32,310 nucleotides of DNA from Saccharicrinis sp. (GTDB taxonomy: Bacteria > Bacteroidota > Bacteroidia > Bacteroidales > Marinilabiliaceae): assembly GCA_024635555.1 (NCBI GenBank), contig JAGXIO010000155.1:1-32310 (forward strand), written 5' to 3'. Made by a program: the position numbers and the translations under genes. This document shows positions 7,796-15,334 of this stretch, one piece after another. Position 1 is the stretch's first letter; each line of letters begins with the position of its first letter. The notes under the pieces are model-generated. The model saw only the letters and a program-made list of their open reading frames with translations. It did not search any database and had not been told where the DNA came from.

Positions 7796-8188
7796 CTAAA
7801 AATCCCAATCGTCTGATTCTTCCATCTTATCCATATCGCGACGGTCCTTTTTTGTAGGGCGACCTAGGCCTTTACTTCGGCCCATGGCATTGGCGAGGCG
7901 GGTTAGTTCGAGTGTTTCAAGTTGTTCGGGGCTTGTTACCTCGGTCATAAAATCAGGAACCAGCTTGGCACCCAACCTCTTACCTGTTATGGCCAACACC
8001 TTGTACGAGCGAGTTATGGGTGGTGTTTTAACTTCGATGGTGATGCCGGCTTTAACTGTTCGAGATGTTTTGACCGTTTGTCCGTCGATAAGTACACGAC
8101 CTTTTTTAATGGCTTCGGCGGCTATACTTCGCGTTTTAAATATTCTGATAGCCCATAAATATTTATCTACTCTAACCGTATCGTCCAT
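7796..8188 (-). CDS. hslR: S4-domain RNA-binding heat-shock protein 15 homologue
   Basis: 130 residues. The S4 RNA-binding domain is at about 6-55 (VRVDKYLWAIRIFKTRSIA, then A-I-K-K-G-R-V-L-I-D-G). A basic, charged C-terminal extension follows (GLGRPTKKDRRDMDK). This is the Hsp15/HslR architecture; in E. coli Hsp15 binds free 50S subunits carrying a stalled nascent chain and helps recycle them. It starts 4 nt after the pth stop and is surely co-transcribed with it, placing two rescue-type factors (peptidyl-tRNA hydrolase and Hsp15) in one unit. Confidence 0.88.
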   Translation of the reverse strand: MDDTVRVDKYLWAIRIFKTRSIAAEAIKKGRVLIDGQTVKTSRTVKAGITIEVKTPPITRSYKVLAITGKRLGAKLVPDFMTEVTSPEQLETLELTRLANAMGRSKGLGRPTKKDRRDMDKMEESDDWDF

Positions 8189-8192
8189 TGTA

Positions 8193-8756
8193 TTATTTTT
8201 TGTTGTATTGATTCATGGTGGCGGCTGGTCCTATGGTTGCAAATCCCTTTATCATATCAATGCATAAGTCAATAGCTTGGGGCAACTCTGCCAGTTCTTG
8301 GTTATCCCACTTCCCAAGGACATAATCTATCTGCTTTCCGCGACTATAATTATCGCCAATGCCAAAACGTATCCTGCTATAATTATTATGGCCGAATATC
8401 TCCTGTATATTTTTTAGTCCATTGTGTCCGGCGTCGCTTCCCTTTTGGCGCATCCTCACGGAGGCAAGGGGCAGTGCCAGATCGTCCACCACTACCAGCA
8501 GGTTTTCAGGTTTAATATTCTCCTGCTGCATCCAATAGCGTATGGATTTTCCGCTCAGATTCATAAAGGTACTTGGTTTGAGCAAAATGAGTGAGCGGCC
8601 TTTATACTTGTAGTGTGCGATAGCGCCATGTCTGAGGTTCTCCCATTGTAGACCCTCCTGCCTGGCTAGTTCATCTAAAACATCAAATCCTATGTTGTGC
8701 CTGGTACCTTGGTATTCCAAACCAATATTACCCAAGCCAGCTATTAAATACTTCAT
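8193..8756 (-). CDS. pth: Peptidyl-tRNA hydrolase
   Basis: 187 residues from the ATG at 8756. It hydrolyses the ester bond of peptidyl-tRNAs that drop off ribosomes, in the cytoplasm. Catalytic and binding residues are present: N10 (GLGN), H20 (GTRHN), N66 (FMNLSG), D92 (VVDDL) and N112 (GHNG). The frame stays open 34 codons further upstream, but that extension would run through the rplY terminator hairpin and is not part of the family; the chosen start gives the normal length (about 190). Followed closely by hslR. Confidence 0.95.
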   Translation of the reverse strand: MKYLIAGLGNIGLEYQGTRHNIGFDVLDELARQEGLQWENLRHGAIAHYKYKGRSLILLKPSTFMNLSGKSIRYWMQQENIKPENLLVVVDDLALPLASVRMRQKGSDAGHNGLKNIQEIFGHNNYSRIRFGIGDNYSRGKQIDYVLGKWDNQELAELPQAIDLCIDMIKGFATIGPAATMNQYNKK

Positions 8757-8849
8757 TGGATGAATTTTGGAAGACTTCTTCCAATTGAATAAATTTTTAA
8801 AAATCATATTGTAACAAATGTTTGTAATGCAAATGTAACAATAAAAAAA

Positions 8850-8878
8850 AGCCTCCATACTTTAAAAATATGGAGGCT
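8850..8878 (-). terminator. Rho-independent terminator of rplY
   Basis: Perfect 10-bp stem AGCCTCCATA (8850-8859) and TATGGAGGCT (8869-8878) with a 9-nt loop. On the minus strand it is followed by a run of eight T. It sits 20 nt after the rplY stop and before pth. Confidence 0.9.
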
Positions 8879-8897
8879 AACAAAATGTTTTAATTTC

Positions 8898-9473
8898 TTA
8901 TTTTGCTTCGTCGCCCTGTGCGGCACGTGCAGCTCTGGTAAGCTTAACAGCAGCAATAACAGAGTTTTTAGCGTTCAACATCTCAAGGTTATCAAAGGAC
9001 AATGAACCTACCTGAACCGTATCGCCTAATTTAAGATGATCTACCTTAATGTCTAGGGTGTCGGGTAGGTTTGCAGGCAATCCTTTAACACGCAATTTAC
9101 GTTGCTCTTGCGATAATCTACCACCGGCCTTAACACCTTCGGCAAGACCTGTCAAAACAACAGGTATCTCGATAATGATAGGCTTGTCATTCGATATCTG
9201 CAACAGGTCAATATGAAGAATGCGGTCACTCACAGGATGGAACTGTATATCCTGAAGAATGGCTTCTTGCTTTGTACCATCAATGTTTAAGCTAATGATG
9301 TATACATTAGGCGTAAAAATCAATGGCTTTAAAAGCTTTTCCTCAATTACGAAGTGTTTAACCTCTTTTCCGCCGTATAAAACACCGGGAACTTTCTCTT
9401 CTATACGAAGCGCTTTGGTTGCTTTTTTGCCAATATCTTGGCGATTAGAACCTTTTAATTCAATTTTTTTCAT
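8898..9473 (-). CDS. rplY: 50S ribosomal protein L25, long CTC/TL5 form
   Basis: 191 residues: an N-terminal L25 5S-rRNA-binding domain (about 1-92, opening MKKIELKGSNRQDIGKKATK) and the C-terminal TL5/CTC beta domain (about 93-185). This is the two-domain form typical of Bacteroidota, Thermus and Bacillus Ctc, in contrast to the short E. coli L25. It binds 5S rRNA in the large subunit. It has its own promoter match in the prs-rplY gap and a strong terminator, so it can be transcribed alone; the roughly 85-nt leader carries no hairpin I could identify. Confidence 0.93.
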   Translation of the reverse strand: MKKIELKGSNRQDIGKKATKALRIEEKVPGVLYGGKEVKHFVIEEKLLKPLIFTPNVYIISLNIDGTKQEAILQDIQFHPVSDRILHIDLLQISNDKPIIIEIPVVLTGLAEGVKAGGRLSQEQRKLRVKGLPANLPDTLDIKVDHLKLGDTVQVGSLSFDNLEMLNAKNSVIAAVKLTRAARAAQGDEAK

Positions 9474-9560
9474 CTTTAAAATTTTTTCGTGCTACTCAAA
9501 ATAAATCGCTGGTAATGAACTGGTTTACTCCCCATCACACATTTTTGCCTAAGGCGGCGG

Positions 9561-9568
9561 CAAAGATA
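9561..9568 (-). promoter_or_regulatory. -7 promoter element of rplY
   Basis: The minus strand reads TATCTTTG (TAnnTTTG), 87 nt upstream of the rplY ATG and directly after the prs stop at 9575, so rplY need not depend on prs transcription. Confidence 0.5.
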
Positions 9569-9574
9569 GATAAA

Positions 9575-10513
9575 TTATATTAAAAATTGATTGCTGATTG
9601 ATTTATAATAGTAAACTTTTTCGATGGTATCGGCCAATAACTCGGCTATGGACAATACTTTTATTTTTTCTGATTCCTGTTTCAATGGAATAGAATCGGT
9701 AACAAAAACCTCCTCTAATGCTGAATTGGCTATATTTTCGTATGCTTTTCCCGACAATACTGCATGGGTGGTAAATGCTCTAACGCTTATAGCTCCGGCA
9801 TCTCTCATCATATCAGCCGCCTTGGTTAGTGTGCCCGCAGTGTCTATCATGTCGTCCACTATAATTACGTTTTTACCATTCACATCGCCAATAATTGTCA
9901 TATCGCTCACCACATTGGCTTTTATCCTCGACTTATGACAAATAACCATGGGCACACCTAAAAATTTGGCGTAAGTATTTGCTCTTTTACTTCCTCCCAC
10001 ATCGGGCGATGCAATAACGAGGTTATCCAAATTCATACTTTTTATATGCGGCAAAAATATGGATGAAGCATAGAGGTGGTCTACCGGAAGGTTAAAAAAT
10101 CCCTGAATTTGATCGGCGTGCAGATCCATGGTAATCAGTCGGTCGATACCTGCGGCGGTAAGCATATCGGCAGCTAATTTGGCACCCACCGAAACGCGTG
10201 GTTGATCCTTACGATCCTGACGAGCCAGCCCAAAATAAGGTATTACAGCAACTATTTTATAGGCCGATGCCCTTTTGGCCGCATCAACCATCATCAACAG
10301 TTCCAATAGATTATCGGCAGGCGGAAAGGTGGATTGAATTAAAAAAACATGCGAACCACGAATCGTTTCCTGAAAGGCTACGGCAAATTCGCCATCGCTA
10401 AATTTTATTTTGTTAATGTTTCCAAGATCTCTTCCGGAGTAGTTACTTATTTTTTCGGTGAGGTAACGGGACGAGGATCCCGAGAAAATTTTAATCGGCG
10501 CTTTTGGTGGCAT
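9575..10513 (-). CDS. prs: Ribose-phosphate pyrophosphokinase
   Basis: 312 residues, normal family length. It makes PRPP from ribose 5-phosphate and ATP for purine, pyrimidine, His and Trp synthesis. Visible signatures are F-S-D-G-E (about 39-43), the flexible-loop region YFGLARQDRK, the divalent-cation site MDLHADQIQGFF, and the PRPP-binding loop VDDMIDTAGT. Its ATG at 10513 is followed by the basic start MPPKAPIKIFSG. It heads the prs-rplY-pth-hslR block, and a TAnnTTTG promoter lies 41 nt upstream. Confidence 0.96.
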   Translation of the reverse strand: MPPKAPIKIFSGSSSRYLTEKISNYSGRDLGNINKIKFSDGEFAVAFQETIRGSHVFLIQSTFPPADNLLELLMMVDAAKRASAYKIVAVIPYFGLARQDRKDQPRVSVGAKLAADMLTAAGIDRLITMDLHADQIQGFFNLPVDHLYASSIFLPHIKSMNLDNLVIASPDVGGSKRANTYAKFLGVPMVICHKSRIKANVVSDMTIIGDVNGKNVIIVDDMIDTAGTLTKAADMMRDAGAISVRAFTTHAVLSGKAYENIANSALEEVFVTDSIPLKQESEKIKVLSIAELLADTIEKVYYYKSISNQFLI

Positions 10514-10554
10514 CGCAAATAGTTGTTTAGCTGTTTGTTATTTCTAAGACGCTG

Positions 10555-10562
10555 CAAAGATA
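10555..10562 (-). promoter_or_regulatory. -7 promoter element of prs
   Basis: The minus strand reads TATCTTTG, an exact TAnnTTTG match, giving a leader of roughly 35 nt. The remaining intergenic DNA to 10773 is AT-rich without an evident feature. Confidence 0.5.
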
Positions 10563-10773
10563 AAAATTCGTGACTTATTTTATCCTTTAACGGCATAAAT
10601 TAAACGAAATGAAGTTAAAGGAGTTTTTTAACCGGGATTTGTTTTGTTAATAGCCGTTTTGGCTTTGGTAATTTTTAAGGTAAAAATACTTTCAATGAAC
10701 TTGTAATTTTGAAATAGATTATGCGAAAAGCGTGAAAATTATTGCTCTTTTTTCACTGATAAGTACATCATTA

Positions 10774-11370
10774 CTACCACTGCTGGTTTACCTCTTCAAT
10801 AAAGTTTAATATTTCGTCTTTGCCCTCTCCCTTTTCGGCGGAAGTAACAAATATTTGGGGCAATTCTTCCCACTCTTCTAAAAGTGCTTTTTTATAGTCT
10901 TCCAGTTTGCTTTCCTTTTCTGATGGCTTTAGCTTGTCTAATTTTGTGAGTACAATCACAAAAGGGATTCCCCAAGTGCCCATTAGGTGCATAAACTCCA
11001 AATCGGATTTTTGGGGTTTGTGGCGGCTGTCCACCAGTATAAATAAGCACATTAGGTTGGACCGATGACGAAGATAGCCGTCTATCAATAGTTTGAATTC
11101 CTTGATTTGAGTTTTAGAAACTTTGGCATAGCCATAGCCGGGCAAATCCACAAGGTACCATTGGTCGTTGATATTAAAATGGTTGATGAGTTGTGTTTTT
11201 CCGGGAGTGGACGATGTTTTGGCCAAAGACGATTTATTACAAATCATGTTAATAAGTGACGACTTACCTACATTGGATCTACCTATAAAGGCAAATTCGG
11301 GTCTGTTGGCATCGGGGCATTGAGTCGTCTTAGAACTTGAGGTGAGGAATTCGGCCTTTTTTATTTGCAT
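10774..11370 (-). CDS. engB: Ribosome-biogenesis GTPase EngB/YsxC
   Basis: 198 residues from the ATG at 11370. An essential TRAFAC-class GTPase involved in late 50S assembly. All G motifs are present: G1 GRSNVGKSS (30-38), G2 in TPGKTQ, G3 DLPGYG, G4 TKLDK, G5 TSAEKGEG. A TTG four codons upstream (11382) is in frame, but it falls inside the -7 promoter element, so the ATG is preferred and gives the usual MQIKKAEFL start. Upstream of prs on the same strand but about 260 bp away; likely its own unit. Confidence 0.95.
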   Translation of the reverse strand: MQIKKAEFLTSSSKTTQCPDANRPEFAFIGRSNVGKSSLINMICNKSSLAKTSSTPGKTQLINHFNINDQWYLVDLPGYGYAKVSKTQIKEFKLLIDGYLRHRSNLMCLFILVDSRHKPQKSDLEFMHLMGTWGIPFVIVLTKLDKLKPSEKESKLEDYKKALLEEWEELPQIFVTSAEKGEGKDEILNFIEEVNQQW

Positions 11371-11379
11371 TTTTTTTTG

Positions 11380-11387
11380 CAAAGGTA
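11380..11387 (-). promoter_or_regulatory. -7 promoter element of engB (near-leaderless)
   Basis: The minus strand reads TACCTTTG, matching TAnnTTTG. Its last base is only 10 nt from the A of the engB ATG, so the transcript would have a leader of just a few bases. No convincing -33 element is visible. Confidence 0.4.
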
Positions 11388-11433
11388 AGTTGTTGAGGTT
11401 ATAAATTGTGCGATTGGGTCATAAATAATCCCA

Positions 11434-11481
11434 TCCTAACTGGAACTATACCTTTTTATTGAAAATAGGTATAAAGTCCAG
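11434..11481. repeat. Dispersed hairpin repeat, copy A
   Basis: Inverted repeat with arms CTGGA-AC-TATACCT (11440-11453) and AGGTATA-AAG-TCCAG (11467-11481) around a 13-nt AT loop. Its left arm with flank (11434-11456) matches, in reverse complement, the DNA at 25811-25835 with about two mismatches over 23-25 nt. Confidence 0.6.
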
Positions 11482-11490
11482 TGTATGTTT

Positions 11491-11694
11491 TGCCGCAGAG
11501 GGATATACTTCCTGCCCGCTAGGTAGTCGACATAGTTAGCTTTCCTCCATTCTGCAGGGCAAGTGGCTGGAGATTGTACTCGAGAAAGCTTTCTCCGGCG
11601 GCTGTAGCCTTATGCTTACGCCGGAGCTTTAGCGTAGGAGCTTGGCGAAGGACTCAGCGACAGGGGCGTAGCCAATTTTTAGGATAAAAGGTAA
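11491..11694. other. Intergenic GC-rich stretch with imperfect hairpin
   Basis: This completes the 324-bp gap between engB and the outer-membrane protein gene. It is clearly more GC-rich than its surroundings and has no open frame with a start. It holds an inverted repeat CTCCGGCG (11593-11600) / CGCCGGAG (11619-11626), extended outward by AAAGCT/AGCTTT with a 2-nt bulge. Just downstream it repeats similar words (CGGAGCTTTAGCG, GTAGGAGCTTGGCG). It looks like a low-complexity or decayed repeat element; function unknown. Confidence 0.5.
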
Positions 11695-14142
11695 CTAATC
11701 CGAAATCCTGTCCAACTCATCGTCCATGGCCGATTTTTTGCGTTTGTTGCTTTTCATTTTCTGATTACCAAACTTGTAAGTAGCACTTATGCCATAGCGA
11801 CGGCTATCGAAGGAAATTACACCATCTACCTTCATGCCACCATAGTTGCTGTTGTAGGCATAGTCGCTGCTTGTATTTAGTAAATCGCTAGCGGTGAGTT
11901 GTAGTAGTAATCTGTTTTTGAAGAACTCGCGCTTTAAACCCAAATCTACCTGGTGGTAGGCTTGCACATTTAAGCTTCCTCGCCAAATCCAAGGACTGCT
12001 GTAAAAGTAGCTAGCCTCAAAACGGATGTCTTTAGGCAGACTAAAATTGTTTTGTATCCTAAAATTTGCCGTATGTGCCTCCAAATCGATTACTGTTTCG
12101 CCTAAATCTCCATCGTATTTAAAATAGTTGTAGATAGCAAAAGTAGTAAAACTCCACCAGTCAAAAGCGCGCAGTGAGTAACTGGCCGAGAGTCCGTTGT
12201 TGATTACTCTATCCATGTTACGGGGGTTCATCACGGTGGCAAGGTCATCCACCTTTTCAAACAGGTTGGCAAAAAAGTCACGGGTAACGCTATAATTATT
12301 CGATATAACCAGCTTACGTTTAAAGGTATAGCTTAGTTGGTAATTGGTAATGTAGTTGGGTTTTAAAAATGGATTTCCTCTCCACCACGATATTTCGCTC
12401 AACTTGGATTCAAAGGGGTTCAAATCCTGATAATTTGGTCGTGTTATCCGACGGCCGATACTTATTCTTACTCCGTGGGTTTTCTGGTCGTCGTACGAAA
12501 GACTAACATTTGGAAACCAGTCGGTATAGTTTCGCGGAACAACATCATTGTTGGTGGGCACGGCACTTACCAGCTCTCCCAACGAAGAGGTATTCTCGAC
12601 GCGTATGCCGGCATTCAAATTTATTTTATCAGTGAATTGAGCACCGAAAGTTAAATAGCTCGATGCAATCTTTTCGAGGTACGTAAAATCGTTGCTCCGG
12701 TTGATGTTTAAATCGGACTGACCATTGTTTATGTCGTAAAATTTTAAAGAGTTATCGGTGGATATGTACGAGTATTTTGCACCAGCGCCAAAACTCAATT
12801 TATTCACCCTTTTTTCGTAATCTATTTTAGCCGACATTATTTCGATTACCTTATTGGCATCGTATTCGTTGTTAATACTTCTAAGCATGTTATCATTCGT
12901 ATCGTAATAAACGTTGGGCTGTCGGGTGTTATTATCGTTGGTATATCTACCCAAACTCAAATCGGCCGAAAAGTTGGCACTGCCATTGGGCTTAAAATTG
13001 TAATACAAGTTCATATTATAATTATCGGTTGGCGATATATCCACAACCTGTGAATTAAGCCGTTCGGTAGGGTTAATATTGTTAATGTCATGGATGTAGG
13101 TATTGCTTTCCAATTCGGCATCTCTACTATTTATCAGTGCTTTAATATCAATACCTACAATGCTTTCCGAGTTAATTTTATAATCCATTCCCCCAGTCAA
13201 GTTTATCCCCTTCCTAAAGTTTTGACTATACGATTTTAAGTCGATCAAATACTTTTCCATTTCGGTGGATTCCACAAAATCTACCTGGTAGTTAAAATCG
13301 GAATAATTGATATTACTGTAGAAGTTAATCTTTTCGCCATTGATATTAAGCGTTGTTCCGATGCTGGAGCGGGCATATGTACCTTTTGAATAGTTGGCGA
13401 TAACATTACCGTTGGAGCCGCCTGCGGTATTGCGCTTCAGTTTAATGTCTATAACTCCGCCTGAGCCTTCTGCTTCGTATTTGGCCGATGGATTGGTGAT
13501 AATATCGATGGATTCAATGTCGTCGGAGCGCATCCCTTCGAGCAAATTAGTAAGGTCGCTGCCCGACAATCGCGTAGGCCTACCATTGATGTATATGCGT
13601 ACCCCACTTTTGCCTTGCAATACAATGTTTTTATCCAGGTCCACTATTACGCCTGGGGTTTTGCTCAACAATTCAATTCCGTTGTTACCCGAAGCATTGG
13701 CACTGGCCGACACATTGTACACCATTTTGTCTGGCTTTATTTCAATCAATGCCTTTTCGCCTTTCACCACAATTTCTGCCAATCCATTTACTTTTGTTTT
13801 CAGCAAAATGGTTTCGAGTGTAACATTTGGGTTAACTGTCAAATCTATTATATCCGAAATATGGGTATTGAACTCAAGATTACGCACCATGATGAAGTAT
13901 TTGCCGGGATCTAGTTTATCAAAATTAAAAGATCCTGCATTGTCGCTCAGCATCCCTTTTATAAAAACTGTATCCTGATTGGTTAAAACAACGGTCGAAA
14001 ATTGCGAAGGCTTCATTTCGGGATCTAATACCACACCTTTTATTTGTGATGTGTTTTGTGATGTGTTTTGTTGTGCAGCGACCGGGAAACCGCAAAGAAT
14101 GGTAACGAAGATAATTATTGACATATTCTTATTCGGTTTCAT
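11695..14142 (-). CDS. TonB-receptor-like outer-membrane beta-barrel protein
   Basis: 815 residues. It has a signal peptide (about 1-24, ending V-A-A-Q), a carboxypeptidase-regulatory-like beta domain (about 33-112), a TonB-receptor plug region (about 125-240, with S-K-T-P-G-V, I-Y-I-N-G-R-P, D-D-I-E-S-I-D and the terminal G-G-V-I-D-I-K-L), and a large barrel (about 250-785) of the OMP_b-brl_3 type. A polar tail rich in Lys/Ser/Asp follows the last strand. No canonical TonB box or SusD partner is seen, so the ligand is unknown. The start is 33 nt after the stop of an exported peroxiredoxin gene, and the two are probably one transcript. Confidence 0.9.
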   Translation of the reverse strand: MKPNKNMSIIIFVTILCGFPVAAQQNTSQNTSQIKGVVLDPEMKPSQFSTVVLTNQDTVFIKGMLSDNAGSFNFDKLDPGKYFIMVRNLEFNTHISDIIDLTVNPNVTLETILLKTKVNGLAEIVVKGEKALIEIKPDKMVYNVSASANASGNNGIELLSKTPGVIVDLDKNIVLQGKSGVRIYINGRPTRLSGSDLTNLLEGMRSDDIESIDIITNPSAKYEAEGSGGVIDIKLKRNTAGGSNGNVIANYSKGTYARSSIGTTLNINGEKINFYSNINYSDFNYQVDFVESTEMEKYLIDLKSYSQNFRKGINLTGGMDYKINSESIVGIDIKALINSRDAELESNTYIHDINNINPTERLNSQVVDISPTDNYNMNLYYNFKPNGSANFSADLSLGRYTNDNNTRQPNVYYDTNDNMLRSINNEYDANKVIEIMSAKIDYEKRVNKLSFGAGAKYSYISTDNSLKFYDINNGQSDLNINRSNDFTYLEKIASSYLTFGAQFTDKINLNAGIRVENTSSLGELVSAVPTNNDVVPRNYTDWFPNVSLSYDDQKTHGVRISIGRRITRPNYQDLNPFESKLSEISWWRGNPFLKPNYITNYQLSYTFKRKLVISNNYSVTRDFFANLFEKVDDLATVMNPRNMDRVINNGLSASYSLRAFDWWSFTTFAIYNYFKYDGDLGETVIDLEAHTANFRIQNNFSLPKDIRFEASYFYSSPWIWRGSLNVQAYHQVDLGLKREFFKNRLLLQLTASDLLNTSSDYAYNSNYGGMKVDGVISFDSRRYGISATYKFGNQKMKSNKRKKSAMDDELDRISD
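14046..14069. repeat. Perfect 12-bp tandem duplication inside the barrel-protein gene
   Basis: GTGATGTGTTTT occurs twice in direct succession, encoding the repeated Q-N-T-S just after the signal-peptide cleavage region. Its length is a multiple of three, so copy changes would keep the frame. Confidence 0.8.
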
Positions 14143-14175
14143 AAATTGGGTCTGTAAAGTTTAAAATGTATCGTA

Positions 14176-14904
14176 CTATTTACTTTTCTTGTAAATCATA
14201 TACCAGTTAATGTAATAAATGTCGGAGTTGGGTTTTTTGAGTTCTTCCTTGTCTTCAGGGGTAAGTACGGGCAACATGTAATCGTCGCCGGGCTGCCAGT
14301 TGGCCGGCAATACAATCCCATCCATGCGGTCGTGTTCCTGAAGTGCTTTCAGGGTGCGCAGAATTTCATCAATGTTGCGGCCTACTTCTATGGGATAAAA
14401 ATGAAAGGCTCGTATGGTATTTTCGGGGTCGATAAAAAATACGCCACGCACGCTTTGCCCCACTTTGGATTTAGAATCTAACATGCCGTATTTGTAAGAA
14501 ATAGCTGCCGAGCTGTCAACCACCAGCGGAAAGTCAATTTTAACCTTTTCGCGTCCTTTAAATTCAATGGACTCCAAATCGGATTTCCAGCTAAAGTGCG
14601 ACACCAACTTATCTACCGAAATAACTACGATGGCCGTATTCAAGTCATTAAAATCCTGCTGCCGGAAGCCCAGCTCTAATATCTCGGAAGAACAAACCGG
14701 AGTAAAATCCCGGGGATGAGCAAACAAAACCTTCCACTTTTTGCCAAAATCTTTGGGGAAAGATACGATGCCATTAGTTGAAGGTGATTTGAAAGAAGGT
14801 GCTGCGGTGCCAATTAACGGGATTCGCTGGCTTTCGCCTTGTTGAGCTATTGTGGAGATGGTAAAAAGGAAAACTATTGCAAAAACCAAAGTATAATGTT
14901 TCAT
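14176..14904 (-). CDS. Exported 1-Cys peroxiredoxin (Prx6-like)
   Basis: 242 residues. Residues 1-21 form a signal peptide (hydrophobic LVFAIVFLFTISTIA, then QQ), so the enzyme should act in the periplasm. The AhpC/TSA fold follows, with peroxidatic Cys71 in PRDFTPVCSSE and the conserved Arg in VRGVFFID. The C-terminal part, with PANWQPGDDYMLP, is the Prx6/1-Cys extension. Cys71 is the only cysteine, so an external thiol must reduce it. It reduces H2O2 or organic hydroperoxides. Most Prx6-type proteins are cytoplasmic, so the signal peptide is notable. First gene of a probable operon with the barrel protein 33 nt downstream. Confidence 0.88.
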   Translation of the reverse strand: MKHYTLVFAIVFLFTISTIAQQGESQRIPLIGTAAPSFKSPSTNGIVSFPKDFGKKWKVLFAHPRDFTPVCSSEILELGFRQQDFNDLNTAIVVISVDKLVSHFSWKSDLESIEFKGREKVKIDFPLVVDSSAAISYKYGMLDSKSKVGQSVRGVFFIDPENTIRAFHFYPIEVGRNIDEILRTLKALQEHDRMDGIVLPANWQPGDDYMLPVLTPEDKEELKKPNSDIYYINWYMIYKKSK

Positions 14905-15334
14905 GCGGTTTGGTATTTTTATTTAGACTGATTCGAAACAAAAAACTAACGCAACAACATTTAATTAGTTCATTATCAAAAGCCTAAATTGAACTAAAAA
15001 AATGCTTTTAAGTCATGCGAACAGAATGTTCAAAAAATCATACTAAAATCAATACGGAAGGAAAGTCGCCCCTATCCATTTTAAATGCGCAAGCTCATCT
15101 TTATTGAAATTATTAAAATCTTCTTGGTCACCGACCTTCGGTTGCCCAGTGATGAAAAGATTTAACCACACCTTGCAGTAAAAAAGTGAACAAGCTCATA
15201 TGTTGTGCTCATAAACCTTATACGGGCTTTGTTTATTAACCGATTTACTTTGTTGTATTTTCTCAAGAATAAAAACAAATTACTAAACACTACTATCAAT
15301 AGTTCTTTTTTATATCTTTACGCCTAATTTCGCC
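14905..15334. other. 430-bp intergenic region upstream of ftsX
   Basis: Divergent region between the peroxiredoxin and ftsX. It holds a nested inverted repeat: AAATCTT (15116-15122) with AAGATTT (15157-15163), enclosing TCAC (15128-15131) / GTGA (15149-15152) and an inner CGACC-ttc-GGTTG. The minus strand also has a start-less open frame ending at 15049 that reads GDQEDFNNFNKDELAHLKW near its end, possibly a decayed fragment. A near-consensus promoter TATCTTTA lies about 20 nt before ftsX. Confidence 0.3.

Noticed and set aside
8757-8858. 34-codon N-terminal extension of pth
   Set aside because: It runs through the perfect rplY terminator hairpin and is foreign to the family; the ATG at 8756 gives the standard start.
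11371-11382. TTG start for engB four codons upstream
   Set aside because: It overlaps the -7 promoter element; the ATG at 11370 fits the family N-terminus.
13394-13978. 194-codon open frame opposite the barrel-protein gene
   Set aside because: Antisense shadow of the well-supported plug domain.
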